The position numbers and the translations under genes are program-made. The notes below the pieces were generated by a model. The model made no database searches, was not told the DNA's origin, and worked only from the letters and a program-made list of their open reading frames with translations. DNA of 46,825 bases from a bacterium (GTDB lineage Bacteria > Patescibacteriota > Minisyncoccia > Phycocordibacterales > UBA2100). Positions within the stretch are counted from its first letter, which is position 1, and the number at the start of each line of letters is the position of its first letter. Shown in pieces: positions 29,449-36,360 of this stretch. The stretch lies in contig JAUSHX010000030.1 in NCBI GenBank assembly GCA_030648265.1, forward strand, positions 1 to 46,825, given 5' to 3'.

Positions 29449-29517
29449 CGGGCTGCCGGGAATTGCACCCGGTCAACATCCACCCCATGGATGCGTACTA
29501 CTGGTATACGACAGCCC
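29449..29517 (-). tRNA. tRNA-Pro (GGG)
   Basis: Minus strand: acceptor GGGCTGT/GCAGCCC (one G-U), anticodon stem CATCC/GGATG with loop ATGGGGT (anticodon GGG), T stem CCGGG/CCCGG. The T-loop TGCAATT has G at position 55. The D-arm region is short (17 nt between acceptor and anticodon stems), as in the tRNA-Pro at 29716. Confidence 0.85.
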
Positions 29518-29715
29518 GTAACTAAAGGTGTCGCGGAACAATCTTCCTATATTCTGTCCGCGTGTATTGATTTGTACCATAGTGTCGGCATTCACAAAAG
29601 TAATTTTCCTCGCCACGCGAATTATAGATAGTGTACCAAAGTGATGCGGTCGCATACTATTGGTACAGAGATTCTTACTTACTATCTTGCGATTTTGCCT
29701 GTCTATTTATTTTGT

Positions 29716-29784
29716 CGGGCTGCCGAGAATTGAACTCGGTCTACATCCTCCCGAAGGATGCGTACTACCGGTATACTACAGCCC
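29716..29784 (-). tRNA. tRNA-Pro (CGG)
   Basis: Minus strand: acceptor GGGCTGT/GCAGCCC, anticodon stem CATCC/GGATG with loop TTCGGGA (anticodon CGG), T arm CCGAG-TTCAATT-CTCGG. Nearly the same body as the GGG isoacceptor but with a canonical T-loop. The ~200 nt between the two contain no gene I can support. Confidence 0.9.
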
Positions 29785-29818
29785 GCTCATACTTAAGGGA
29801 CTGCGGAGCAATCCCTTG

Positions 29819-29890
29819 TGCACCTTGTAAGGATCGAACTTACGGCCTTTCCGATGTGAACGGAACGCTCTACCACTGAGCTAAAGGTGC
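29819..29890 (-). tRNA. tRNA-Val (CAC)
   Basis: Minus strand: acceptor GCACCTT/AAGGTGC, D stem GCTC/GAGC, anticodon stem TTCCG/CGGAA with loop TTCACAT (anticodon CAC), T arm GTAAG-TTCGATC-CTTAC. Confidence 0.93.
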
Positions 29891-29908
29891 TTCTCACATC
29901 CTCTAACA

Positions 29909-29957
29909 CTGAGCCCCGACGCTTTGGTCGGAGCCACGACTGTAACGTCGTGGCTAA
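29909..29957 (+). repeat. dispersed double-hairpin repeat, copy A
   Basis: About 49 nt: hairpin CCGAC/GTCGG, then GCCACGAC-6 nt-GTCGTGGC. It aligns end to end with the reverse complement of 39253-39302, including CTGAG at one end and CGTCGTGGCTA at the other, with compensated changes in the first stem. Confidence 0.65.
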
Positions 29958-29973
29958 AGGTGCGTGAAAAGAT

Positions 29974-29979
29974 TATACT
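29974..29979 (+). promoter_or_regulatory. -10 of prs
   Basis: TATACT; predicted start near 29986 and a ~34-nt leader containing a small TATGG/CCATA hairpin. Confidence 0.4.
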
Positions 29980-30019
29980 TTTATGGTAACCTAAAAGCCA
30001 TACCCTAATCGCTATTTCT

Positions 30020-31000
30020 ATGGACTACCGAATATTCAGCTTAGGAAGCAACGACGGGCTCTCTAAGAAAATTTCCGAGCGTCTTGGTATTCCGCTTGGC
30101 AAGATTCAGTGCAAGACATTCTCGGACGGGGAACAGTACGTGCAATTTCAGGAGAATCTTCGCGGGAAAAGCATCTTTCTTATCCAATCAACCAATCCTC
30201 CATCCGACAACTGGACGCGGCTTTTTCTTGCGGTTGACGCGGCGCGCGGCGCTTCCGCGCATGAGATAACGGCGGTCATTCCTTATTTCGGCTACGCACG
30301 GCAAGACCGCAAGGACAGGCCTCGCGAGCCGATATCTGCCCGCGTATTCGCAACGATGCTTGAATCTGTCGGTACCAGTCACGTTCTCACGATGGACCTA
30401 CACGATGACGCCATCGGCGGATTTTTTCGGACGGCCAATGTGGATTATCTGTACGCGAGGCCGGTATTCATTTCGCACTTCAAGAAATATTTCTCCGCCG
30501 GAGGCGGATCCGCCTCCGGCGGAAAAGATGCTCTAGATGATTTGGTGGTCGTCTCGCCGGATGCGGGCGGAGTTGTGCGTGCGCAATCGTATGCAAAGCG
30601 CCTGATGAAGTCAGCCGACTTGGCCATCATCCACAAAGAGCGGGACATTCCTAATCAAGTGGCGAGAATGAAATTGATAGGGGACGTGAAAGGAAAAGTC
30701 GCGCTCATCGTTGACGACATGATTGACACGTGCGGCACGTTGGTGACTGCCGCGAACTTGCTCGTGGAAAACGGAGCGAGGGAAGTGTATGCCGCGGCCA
30801 CGCACGGAGTGCTAAGCGGTCAGGCGCTTTCAGTGATAGACCGCTCGCCGATAAAGAAAATATTCATCACAGACACTATCTCGGCCGACCGCACCCTGTC
30901 TCCTAAAATTGAAGTCGTATCTGTCGGCGGTATTTTTGGCGACGCAATCCAAAGAATCACCAGCGGGGAATCATTGAGCGCATTGTTTGAGGCAGAATAG
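30020..31000 (+). CDS. prs: ribose-phosphate pyrophosphokinase
   Basis: 326 residues. Makes PRPP from ribose-5-phosphate and ATP. 'KCKTFSDGEQYVQF'-like start (CKTFSDGE), 'FGYARQDRKDRPREPISARV', 'TMDLHDDAIGGFF', 'VVVSPDAGGVVRAQSYAKRL' and the PRPP-binding loop 'VALIVDDMIDTCGTLVTAA' are present. It is about ten residues longer than usual, explained by SAGGGSASGG (residues 159-168), a 30-bp palindrome inserted in frame before 'LDDLVVVSPDAGG'. It is read as a flexible Ser/Ala/Gly linker and probably does not disrupt the fold. Confidence 0.95.
   Translation: MDYRIFSLGSNDGLSKKISERLGIPLGKIQCKTFSDGEQYVQFQENLRGKSIFLIQSTNPPSDNWTRLFLAVDAARGASAHEITAVIPYFGYARQDRKDRPREPISARVFATMLESVGTSHVLTMDLHDDAIGGFFRTANVDYLYARPVFISHFKKYFSAGGGSASGGKDALDDLVVVSPDAGGVVRAQSYAKRLMKSADLAIIHKERDIPNQVARMKLIGDVKGKVALIVDDMIDTCGTLVTAANLLVENGAREVYAAATHGVLSGQALSVIDRSPIKKIFITDTISADRTLSPKIEVVSVGGIFGDAIQRITSGESLSALFEAE
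30494..30523. repeat. 30-bp perfect palindrome inserted in frame in prs
   Basis: TCCGCCGGAGGCGGA (30494-30508) and its exact complement. Codon-aligned; encodes SAGGGSASGG. Same element in the same frame in guaA (33568-33597) and glmS (42003-42032). Confidence 0.9.
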
Positions 31001-31058
31001 CACACTTTGTCGGTCGCCCATTCTTTATTACGCCGTTACCGTGTTTCATTATGTTTTA

Positions 31059-31090
31059 TTATGCGCATATTCGGCCGAATTAGCGCATAA
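31059..31090. promoter_or_regulatory. palindromic operator candidate upstream of wHTH-2
   Basis: TTATGCGCATATTCGG facing CCGAATTAGCGCATAA (14 of 16 pairs), about 30 bp upstream of the -10. Related palindromes at 31425, 31994, 15883 and 40743. Confidence 0.65.
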
Positions 31091-31121
31091 GGAATAGCGG
31101 GCGGGCAGATAGATACAATGA

Positions 31122-31127
31122 TATGAT
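31122..31127 (+). promoter_or_regulatory. extended -10 of wHTH-2
   Basis: TGATATGAT: TGn plus TATGAT, 6 nt before the ATG at 31134. Confidence 0.6.
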
Positions 31128-31133
31128 ACTCGT

Positions 31134-31394
31134 ATGAACGAGTTGGAACGAAATCTGAAAGCCCTTGCCAACAAACGTCGGCTTGCAATTCTGAAATATC
31201 TAAAACGCATCGGCAAATCGTCAGTAGGAGATATTGCTAGCGAGATCGGGCTTTCATTTAAAGCGACCTCACGACATCTTGGCGTACTAACCGGCGTGGG
31301 AATTCTGGAGAAAGAACAGGAGGGCTTAACTATGTGGCACAGTATATCTCCGCGTAAGCACCCAGTTGCTACGAATGTAACGAAACTCTTGTAA
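31134..31394 (+). CDS. small winged-helix regulator, cassette member 2 (ArsR-like)
   Basis: 86 residues. 'LERNLKALANKRRLAILKYLKRIGKSSVGDIASEIGLSFKATSRHLGVLTGVGILEKE' is an ArsR-like winged helix. No cysteine or histidine metal motif. It is a paralogue of the proteins at 8059 and 38131 and has the same layout: its own palindrome before (31059-31090) and after (31425-31456) the gene. Three further palindromes of this type, at 15883, 31994 and 40743, could form its regulon. Leaderless start predicted. Confidence 0.8.
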   Translation: MNELERNLKALANKRRLAILKYLKRIGKSSVGDIASEIGLSFKATSRHLGVLTGVGILEKEQEGLTMWHSISPRKHPVATNVTKLL

Positions 31395-31424
31395 ATCGGT
31401 TGTTGATGCGATTACTGTGCGCCA

Positions 31425-31456
31425 CTATGGGCATATTCGGGCGAATTAGCCTATAG
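31425..31456. repeat. downstream palindrome of the wHTH-2 cassette
   Basis: CTATGGGCATATTCG, centre GG, CGAATTAGCCTATAG; same core as 31059-31090. Starts 30 nt after the stop. Confidence 0.65.
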
Positions 31457-31495
31457 TAGAATCTTAGTTACCCTGTCTGCACATTATTTCATTTG

Positions 31496-31567
31496 TCCTC
31501 CCGGCAGGAATCGAACCTACATCGCAAGCTTCGGAAGCTCGTATTCTATCCGTTGAACTACGGGAGG
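31496..31567 (-). tRNA. tRNA-Arg (CCG)
   Basis: Minus strand: acceptor CCTCCCG/CGGGAGG, D stem GTTC/GAAT, anticodon stem CGAGC/GCTTG with loop TTCCGAA (anticodon CCG), T arm GTAGG-TTCGATT-CCTGC. Confidence 0.9.
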
Positions 31568-31640
31568 GGTGTCATGGATACTAGATACTATACGATATGT
31601 ATTGAAAATATGAAGATATACTGATATACAATGAAAGCGG

Positions 31641-31713
31641 GGGCCCGTAGCTCAATTGGTAGAGCGCGTGCATGGCATGCACGAGGCAAGGGGATCGTAA
31701 CCCCTCGGGTCCA
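31641..31713 (+). tRNA. tRNA-Ala (GGC), directly joined to the next gene
   Basis: Acceptor GGGCCCG/CGGGTCC, D stem GCTC/GAGC, anticodon stem CGTGC/GCACG with loop ATGGCAT (anticodon GGC), T stem AGGGG/CCCCT. The T-loop ATCGTAA has A54 and U58, the reverse of the usual U54-A58 pair. TACAAT at 31627-31632 is the likely -10. An ATG follows 3 nt after the discriminator base. Confidence 0.85.
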
Positions 31714-31716
31714 CAC

Positions 31717-31989
31717 ATGAAAAAAGACGCACGTTATTATTTTGCTAACCTTGGAGCTGATGTAATGCGTTGTATTCTGGCTTCGGAATCTCAAGATAAT
31801 CAGCGATACGAATCTTCTCTAGTGCGCGCCAGGAAGACTCTTGGTGCAATGCGCTCCACCCACCGTCCGGAGGCGTATGAGGAAGGACTTCTTCTCATGC
31901 GAGCGATGGAATATGCCCGTGTATCCGGCCATACGCAGAAACTTAAAGACAACCTGAATAGTTTAATTGCGCCCTATCTAAAGCATTAA
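31717..31989 (+). CDS. small helical hypothetical protein co-transcribed with tRNA-Ala
   Basis: 90 residues, predicted all-helical ('ARYYFANLGADVMRCILASES', 'ARKTLGAMRSTHRPEAYEEGLLLMRAMEYARVSG', 'LKDNLNSLIAPYLKH'); no family recognised. The ATG is 3 nt after the tRNA-Ala 3' end, with no room for a promoter or SD. It must be transcribed with the tRNA; 3' processing of the tRNA would release an mRNA starting almost at its ATG. A perfect 36-bp palindrome begins 4 nt after the stop. Confidence 0.6.
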   Translation: MKKDARYYFANLGADVMRCILASESQDNQRYESSLVRARKTLGAMRSTHRPEAYEEGLLLMRAMEYARVSGHTQKLKDNLNSLIAPYLKH

Positions 31990-31993
31990 AATA

Positions 31994-32029
31994 AACTATA
32001 TGCTTATTCGCGCGAATAAGCATATAGTT
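31994..32029. promoter_or_regulatory. 36-bp perfect palindrome, candidate wHTH-2 operator before the HD gene
   Basis: AACTATATGCTTATTCGC (31994-32011) and its exact complement. Core ATTCGCGCGAAT as at 15883. Its right end overlaps the -35 of the next gene. Confidence 0.7.
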
Positions 32030-32056
32030 GGAGAATATATTGTAGCGGAATATACT
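32028..32056 (+). promoter_or_regulatory. promoter of the HD-domain gene
   Basis: TTGGAG (32028-32033), 17 nt, TATACT (32051-32056); ~14-nt leader. Confidence 0.55.
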
Positions 32057-32076
32057 GACTCTGGTTCATCAAATTT

Positions 32077-32646
32077 ATGAAAACAGATACGCATATTACT
32101 GAAAAAGCCAAAACGTTTGCTGCAAAGGCACATGATGGTCAGATACTTAAAAATGTTGGGAAGGACCCATTCATTATGCATCCAGCGAGAGTTGTTGAGA
32201 TTGTTGAAGGGATTGGAGGAGGTGTTGAAGAGATTGCGGCGGCATGGCTTCATGATGTTGTAGAAGATACAAAAGTCACCATTGAGCAAATACGGCAGGA
32301 ATTTGGAGACAGCATTGCCGACATGGTGGATGGTCTTACTGACCCACCGAGTTTCGAGGGATATCCGAACCGAATACGTAAAAAGTGGCAAGCAGACCGT
32401 GTTGTTTCAAAAAGCGACAGTGTAAAGAAGATAAAGCTTGCGGACCAGACAGTAAATTCTCGTCTTGTCGGATTTGACCCGCCTGTCGGTTGGAGTCCCG
32501 AAATGCGTCTCGAGTATTTGGAAGGCGCCCGCCTCATTGCGAATAATTGTGCAGGAATTTGCGAGAAGCTCGATATAGTGTTTGATGATGTGTACAAAAA
32601 AAGCGCTGAGAAAATACGAGCGGACATGGCGCACAAAGTCCGTTAA
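32077..32646 (+). CDS. HD-domain protein, (p)ppGpp hydrolase-like (MESH1/SpoT-H type)
   Basis: 189 residues. 'KAHDGQILKNVGKDPFIMHPARVVEIV' and 'IAAAWLHDVVEDTKVTIEQIRQEFGDSIADMVDGLTD' match the hydrolase part of RelA/SpoT and small alarmone hydrolases: His of 'MHP', the HD pair in 'LHDVVEDT', and a later Asp in 'KLADQTVN'. No synthetase domain follows, so it would only degrade (p)ppGpp (or NADPH, as MESH1 can). The promoter -35 touches a perfect palindrome of the wHTH-2 type, so repression by that regulator is plausible. Convergent with guaA; the stop is adjacent. Confidence 0.85.
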   Translation: MKTDTHITEKAKTFAAKAHDGQILKNVGKDPFIMHPARVVEIVEGIGGGVEEIAAAWLHDVVEDTKVTIEQIRQEFGDSIADMVDGLTDPPSFEGYPNRIRKKWQADRVVSKSDSVKKIKLADQTVNSRLVGFDPPVGWSPEMRLEYLEGARLIANNCAGICEKLDIVFDDVYKKSAEKIRADMAHKVR

Positions 32647-34302
32647 TCACCCCCATTCAATCGTAGCCGGAGGCTTGTCGGAGATGCGGTACACGACAGA
32701 ACCGACTTCGCGGACTTCGTTCGTGATTCGGCGGGACACACGGTCCAGGAAATCATACGGAAGCTGGGCAAAGCGTGCAGTGAAGCCGTTAACGCTCCAG
32801 ACGGCCCACAGCGCTACGACATATCCTGTGCCCGCATCATCGCCCTTGGAGACAGTATGTTCCGAGCGTGTGAGCGTTGCACCAGCTTGCCAGACCGTTT
32901 TGTATAAATCTGCTACTCGTAATTCTTCTATATAGATTCCGTCTATTGCGCGGGCAATTTTTAATCTTTCGGCTGTAATCTCTCCTTCAATGCGGACGAC
33001 GAGCCCGGGGCCGGGGAAGGGATGGCGCACGAGCAAATCTTCAGGGACGCCGATATCTCGTCCGATTCCGCGCGCGGAATCTTTCACGCAATCAGAGAGC
33101 GGTGTAAGTTCCGGAACGGAGAATTTGATTCCCGTATTGTGATGCACTTTAATTTCCGCCACGCGGGCACCCGTCGCGTTTCCCAGCCCGCTTTCGCGCA
33201 GGTCGGTATAGAGTGTGCCTTGTGCAATAAAGTCAGCGCCAAATTCCTTTATCTTTTCTTCCAACACCTCGCGATACACATCTCGCATTGCCACGCGCTT
33301 TTCCTGCATACTCATTTTGCCTTTGAGTGCAGCAAGAAATTCCTTAGTCGCATCTGCAATTTCAACTGAAATCCAATCCTGTTTGCCAAAATAATTCTTT
33401 ACATACGCCTCGTCGTCCGGCCTGTCTATTCCGCGTATGTAAATCCCTCTTAAGGTGAGACCTTGGGAGCGACTCTTTAAGGTCTCACCTTGGGGATGCA
33501 TCGCTTCTTTAAGAAGATACGCCACGACAGACGAATCTGAACCGCCCGAAAGGGCAATGAGAACTTTTCCGCCGGAGGCGGATCCGCCTTCGGCGGACTT
33601 CCCTGCAATCTGTTTTTGTAAGTTCTCTATCTTTTCTTTGGAAACGTTGTGTGCGGGGAAGCGGTCGGTAATTCCACAAATTTTGAAACAGAAATTTTCA
33701 TACATATGCGCACCCTTATCGGTTTCCGTTACTTCAGGGTGGAACTGTACTCCCCAAAGATGCTTGTATCTGCCTGCGGCGACGGGAGCATTCTCGGTGG
33801 AGCCGAGAATCGTAATTATGGAATCCGGTTCTATGGAATCGCCATGTGTTTGCAAAACTTTTGTCCCATTTGAAACTCCCTCAAACAAATCGTCAGCGGA
33901 TAATATTTTCAAAGTGTGCGTGCCGAACTCGCGTTTCTCATGCGGAGTAACTTTTGCCCCAACATGCTTCGCCCACATCTGAAATCCGAGACAAACTCCG
34001 AGAACTGGAATGCCCAAATCAAATATCTTTTCATCAAAAGGTGGCGGCTCGTCGTGTACGGAAGCAGGCCCGCCCGAAACTATGATGCCCGCCGGTTTTA
34101 ATTTCTGCACATCTTCCACTCGTACCGAAGCAGGGTCGGCAACGAGGCAATAAACTCCTAAGCGCGCTAGTTGCTGGACGATAAGGTGGTCAAACTGCGA
34201 ACCCATTGAAAACAGGAGTATTAGATGTGCAGTCTTTCGCATCCGCATTTCCTCGCTAATTTCAGCTAGTGTTTCCATCGTCGCTGTTTTGAATATCGGC
34301 AT
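32647..34302 (-). CDS. guaA: GMP synthase (glutamine-hydrolysing)
   Basis: About 551 residues from ATG 34302. Converts XMP to GMP using glutamine and ATP. The class I amidotransferase has 'LGVCLGFQMWAKHVG' (Cys104) and 'WGVQFHPEVTETDKG'. The ATP-pyrophosphatase P-loop is 'ALSGGSDSSVVAYLL', and the dimerisation domain ends 'PPATIEWG'. It is ~25 residues longer than usual because of two in-frame insertions: SAEGGSASGG just before the P-loop strand (residues 236-245) and QGETLKSRSQGLTL after it (about 270-285). A TAATAT in TGG context lies 9 nt before the ATG. Later ATGs exist; the last plausible start is before 'RKTAHLILLFSMGSQ'. Confidence 0.94.
   Translation of the reverse strand: MPIFKTATMETLAEISEEMRMRKTAHLILLFSMGSQFDHLIVQQLARLGVYCLVADPASVRVEDVQKLKPAGIIVSGGPASVHDEPPPFDEKIFDLGIPVLGVCLGFQMWAKHVGAKVTPHEKREFGTHTLKILSADDLFEGVSNGTKVLQTHGDSIEPDSIITILGSTENAPVAAGRYKHLWGVQFHPEVTETDKGAHMYENFCFKICGITDRFPAHNVSKEKIENLQKQIAGKSAEGGSASGGKVLIALSGGSDSSVVAYLLKEAMHPQGETLKSRSQGLTLRGIYIRGIDRPDDEAYVKNYFGKQDWISVEIADATKEFLAALKGKMSMQEKRVAMRDVYREVLEEKIKEFGADFIAQGTLYTDLRESGLGNATGARVAEIKVHHNTGIKFSVPELTPLSDCVKDSARGIGRDIGVPEDLLVRHPFPGPGLVVRIEGEITAERLKIARAIDGIYIEELRVADLYKTVWQAGATLTRSEHTVSKGDDAGTGYVVALWAVWSVNGFTARFAQLPYDFLDRVSRRITNEVREVGSVVYRISDKPPATIEWG
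33452..33491. repeat. 13-bp-arm inverted repeat inserted in guaA
   Basis: AAGGTGAGACCTT (33452-33464), 14-nt loop, exact complement at 33479-33491. Encodes the non-family stretch around GETLKSRSQGLTL. Confidence 0.7.
33568..33597. repeat. 30-bp palindrome inserted in frame in guaA
   Basis: Same element as in prs, one mismatched pair. On the coding strand it reads SAEGGSASGG, codon-aligned as in prs and glmS; sits between the amidotransferase and ATP-PPase domains. Confidence 0.88.
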
Positions 34303-34384
34303 GATTAACAAATATTACCATAAAACTCTTTGATTACCGCTGTTTTCTACAGGCCACTTGCTACAAGCTACCAACTTGCTCAAT

Positions 34385-34450
34385 TGGGGATAACTGGTTT
34401 GCAGTGGGAGAAAATGGTATATAATCGCAAGGTAGTGGGAGAAAGTGGGC
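34385..34450 (+). promoter_or_regulatory. mraZ promoter with an array of MraZ-type TGG(G) boxes
   Basis: TGG starts at 34385, 34395, 34405 and 34415 (exact 10-bp period), then TGGGA at 34436 and TGGGC at 34446. This matches the known MraZ site (TGGGN repeats with 5-nt spacers). TATAAT at 34420-34425 lies inside the array, so autorepression is likely. Confidence 0.75.
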
Positions 34451-34493
34451 TAGTCCCCACTCCCGCTAGTAATCCTGTTTAGGAATTATTTTT

Positions 34494-34928
34494 ATGTTGA
34501 TTGGTGAATACGAACACACACTGGACGAGAAAAAACGCGTCACTTTGCCTAAGCCGTTTGCAAAAGCGCTGGGTAAAAAGATGGTAATTACACGCGGTCT
34601 TGACGCGTGTCTTTTTCTTTTTGCGGAAGACGCGTGGAAGAAAGTGGCAGAGAAATTGCAGGCGCTCTCATTCGCACAAGCCGACACGCGCGGGTTCAAT
34701 CGTTTTCTACTTTCCGGCGCAGTTGAGGTGGAACCCGATGGCGCGGGGCGCATTTTGATACCGGACCACCAGAAACAATTTGCAGGCCTCAAGCGCTCGG
34801 TCGTTTTTGCGGGAGTCTCCGATAGGGTCGAAATCTGGGACGCGGGGCAATGGAAAAACTACAAGGCGCGTATTGAAAAACAAGCCGATGCTATGGCGGA
34901 GAAGTTGGGCGAGATAGGAGCGTTGTGA
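34494..34928 (+). CDS. mraZ: transcriptional regulator MraZ
   Basis: 144 residues. AbrB-like DNA-binding protein that heads and represses the division/cell-wall cluster. 'MLIGEYEHTLDEKKRVTLPKPFAKAL' and the second half 'GAVEVEPDGAGRILIPDHQKQFAGLKRSVVFAGVSDRVEIWDAGQW' are the two repeated SpoVT-AbrB-type units with the DxxGRxxIP motif. The leader (about 34432-34493) contains two box repeats and a GTGGGG/CCCCAC hairpin. rsmH follows after 42 nt. Confidence 0.95.
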   Translation: MLIGEYEHTLDEKKRVTLPKPFAKALGKKMVITRGLDACLFLFAEDAWKKVAEKLQALSFAQADTRGFNRFLLSGAVEVEPDGAGRILIPDHQKQFAGLKRSVVFAGVSDRVEIWDAGQWKNYKARIEKQADAMAEKLGEIGAL

Positions 34929-34970
34929 ACTACTAACCACTGATGACATGAAGTTGCTGGAGGAAAAATA

Positions 34971-35963
34971 ATGGTCATGCGCACGCGATTCGTTATATCC
35001 TCCGGCAACTCCGTGTCATCAAAAGATGGACATCGCAACTCCGGTCTGAAAACCACCGGACACGTAACTGTTCTTTTACATGAAGCGATAGAACAACTCG
35101 GCATTAAATCCGGAGACATTGCCGTTGACGCGACATTAGGCGGAGGAGGCCATGCCAGGGCAATCGCGGAAGCGTTGGGAAGGAAAGGAATGCTTATCGG
35201 TCTGGACCTGGACCAAGATGCAATAAAGAGAACTCGTATTGCACTCAAGGGTTTCTCAAAACCGAAAATCCATCTGGTCACGGCAAATTTCCGCAATCTC
35301 TCGTCCGAACTCGCAAAGCTCAATGTCAAACAAATTGACAAAGCACTGTTTGATCTCGGATGGAGCGGATATCAATTGGAAGCCGGACGGGGATTTTCAT
35401 TCTTGAAGGACGAACCGCTCTCCATGACGTATTCCGGAAGCGCAAGCGAAGGCACTCTCACTGCGGCAACGATTGTAAACGAGTGGGCGGAAGAAAGCAT
35501 CGCGGACATTATTTTCGGATGGGGGGAGGAGCGCTACTCAAGAAGGATTGCAAAGAGAATCGTTGAATCACGGGCGAAATCTCCGATAACCACCTCGTTG
35601 CAGCTCGCGGAAATTATTCGCAGCGCGGTGCCTCCCGCATATCGTCATGGCCGGATTCATCCAGCAACGCGCACTTTTCAAGCACTGCGCATCGCCGTCA
35701 ACGATGAACTCGGCGCTCTCAAAGAGGGTCTCACAGGCGCGTGGAGAAATCTTGCGGAGAGAGGACGCATTGCCGTCATCACCTTTCACAGCATAGAGGA
35801 CAGGGAAGTTAAGCGCCTGTTTGTGAAATGGGAGCAGGAAGGTTCCGGAAAAAGAATCACTCGTTCGCCGATTAGGGTAAGCGCGGAAGAAATCAAAGCC
35901 AATCCTCGGTCTCGCAGTGCAAAATTGCGCGTCATAGAAAAAACTTTTCAACACAGTAGATAA
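34971..35963 (+). CDS. rsmH: 16S rRNA (cytosine1402-N4)-methyltransferase
   Basis: 330 residues, formerly MraW. Methylates C1402 of 16S rRNA with SAM. 'HVTVLLHEAIEQLGIKSGDIAVDATLGGGGHARAIAEAL' has the SAM motif GGGGH, followed by 'LIGLDLDQDAIKRT', 'FDLGWSGYQLEAGRGFSF', 'HPATRTFQALRIAVNDEL' and 'HSIEDREVKRLF'. GGAGG (34959-34963) lies 7 nt before the ATG, a clear SD in contrast to most genes here. Second gene of the dcw cluster. Confidence 0.95.
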   Translation: MVMRTRFVISSGNSVSSKDGHRNSGLKTTGHVTVLLHEAIEQLGIKSGDIAVDATLGGGGHARAIAEALGRKGMLIGLDLDQDAIKRTRIALKGFSKPKIHLVTANFRNLSSELAKLNVKQIDKALFDLGWSGYQLEAGRGFSFLKDEPLSMTYSGSASEGTLTAATIVNEWAEESIADIIFGWGEERYSRRIAKRIVESRAKSPITTSLQLAEIIRSAVPPAYRHGRIHPATRTFQALRIAVNDELGALKEGLTGAWRNLAERGRIAVITFHSIEDREVKRLFVKWEQEGSGKRITRSPIRVSAEEIKANPRSRSAKLRVIEKTFQHSR

Positions 35964-35970
35964 AAATCAC

Positions 35971-36360
35971 ATGGGAAGAACAAAAATACATAAACCGTCA
36001 ATATTTCAGGCACAATTGCAGTTTCCCGCTTCACGCGGGACGTTCGCGTTGAATGCCGAACACCCGCTTGAGGGCGTCGCACTCAAGACGTTTTTTATAG
36101 CCTTGTTCGCCCTTACATTTGCATACATTTATCTTGTCGGCTCGTCTGCGCTCAATGTCATTGCACGCAAGGACGCGCTTTCACAAGCGGCGCAGGTTGG
36201 AGCGACCATAGGGAATTTCGAGCGCGAGTATTTTGCAGCTTCGCAAAAAGTGGTGCCTGAAGCGGGACTTTCGCTCGGTCTCGCACCGGTTGCAAAAACG
36301 GCGTACGTCTACCGCCCTGGCACTGTCGGACAGGCAAACGTTGCTCATAATGAAATCTAG
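35971..36360 (+). CDS. ftsL: FtsL-like cell-division protein
   Basis: 129 residues. Basic N-terminus, one membrane helix ('TFFIALFALTFAYIYLVGSSAL') and a short C-terminal heptad region ('NVIARKDALSQAAQVGATIGNFEREYF'). Size, topology and position between rsmH and ftsI mark it as FtsL, the divisome partner of FtsB/FtsQ that activates FtsW-FtsI. Sequence similarity in this family is always weak. Its last codons overlap the ftsI start by 11 nt. Confidence 0.75.
   Translation: MGRTKIHKPSIFQAQLQFPASRGTFALNAEHPLEGVALKTFFIALFALTFAYIYLVGSSALNVIARKDALSQAAQVGATIGNFEREYFAASQKVVPEAGLSLGLAPVAKTAYVYRPGTVGQANVAHNEI

Noticed and set aside
30494-30523. Assembly or sequencing artefact in prs
   Set aside because: Equivalent in-frame copies with different mismatches occur in guaA and glmS, so a real dispersed element is more likely.
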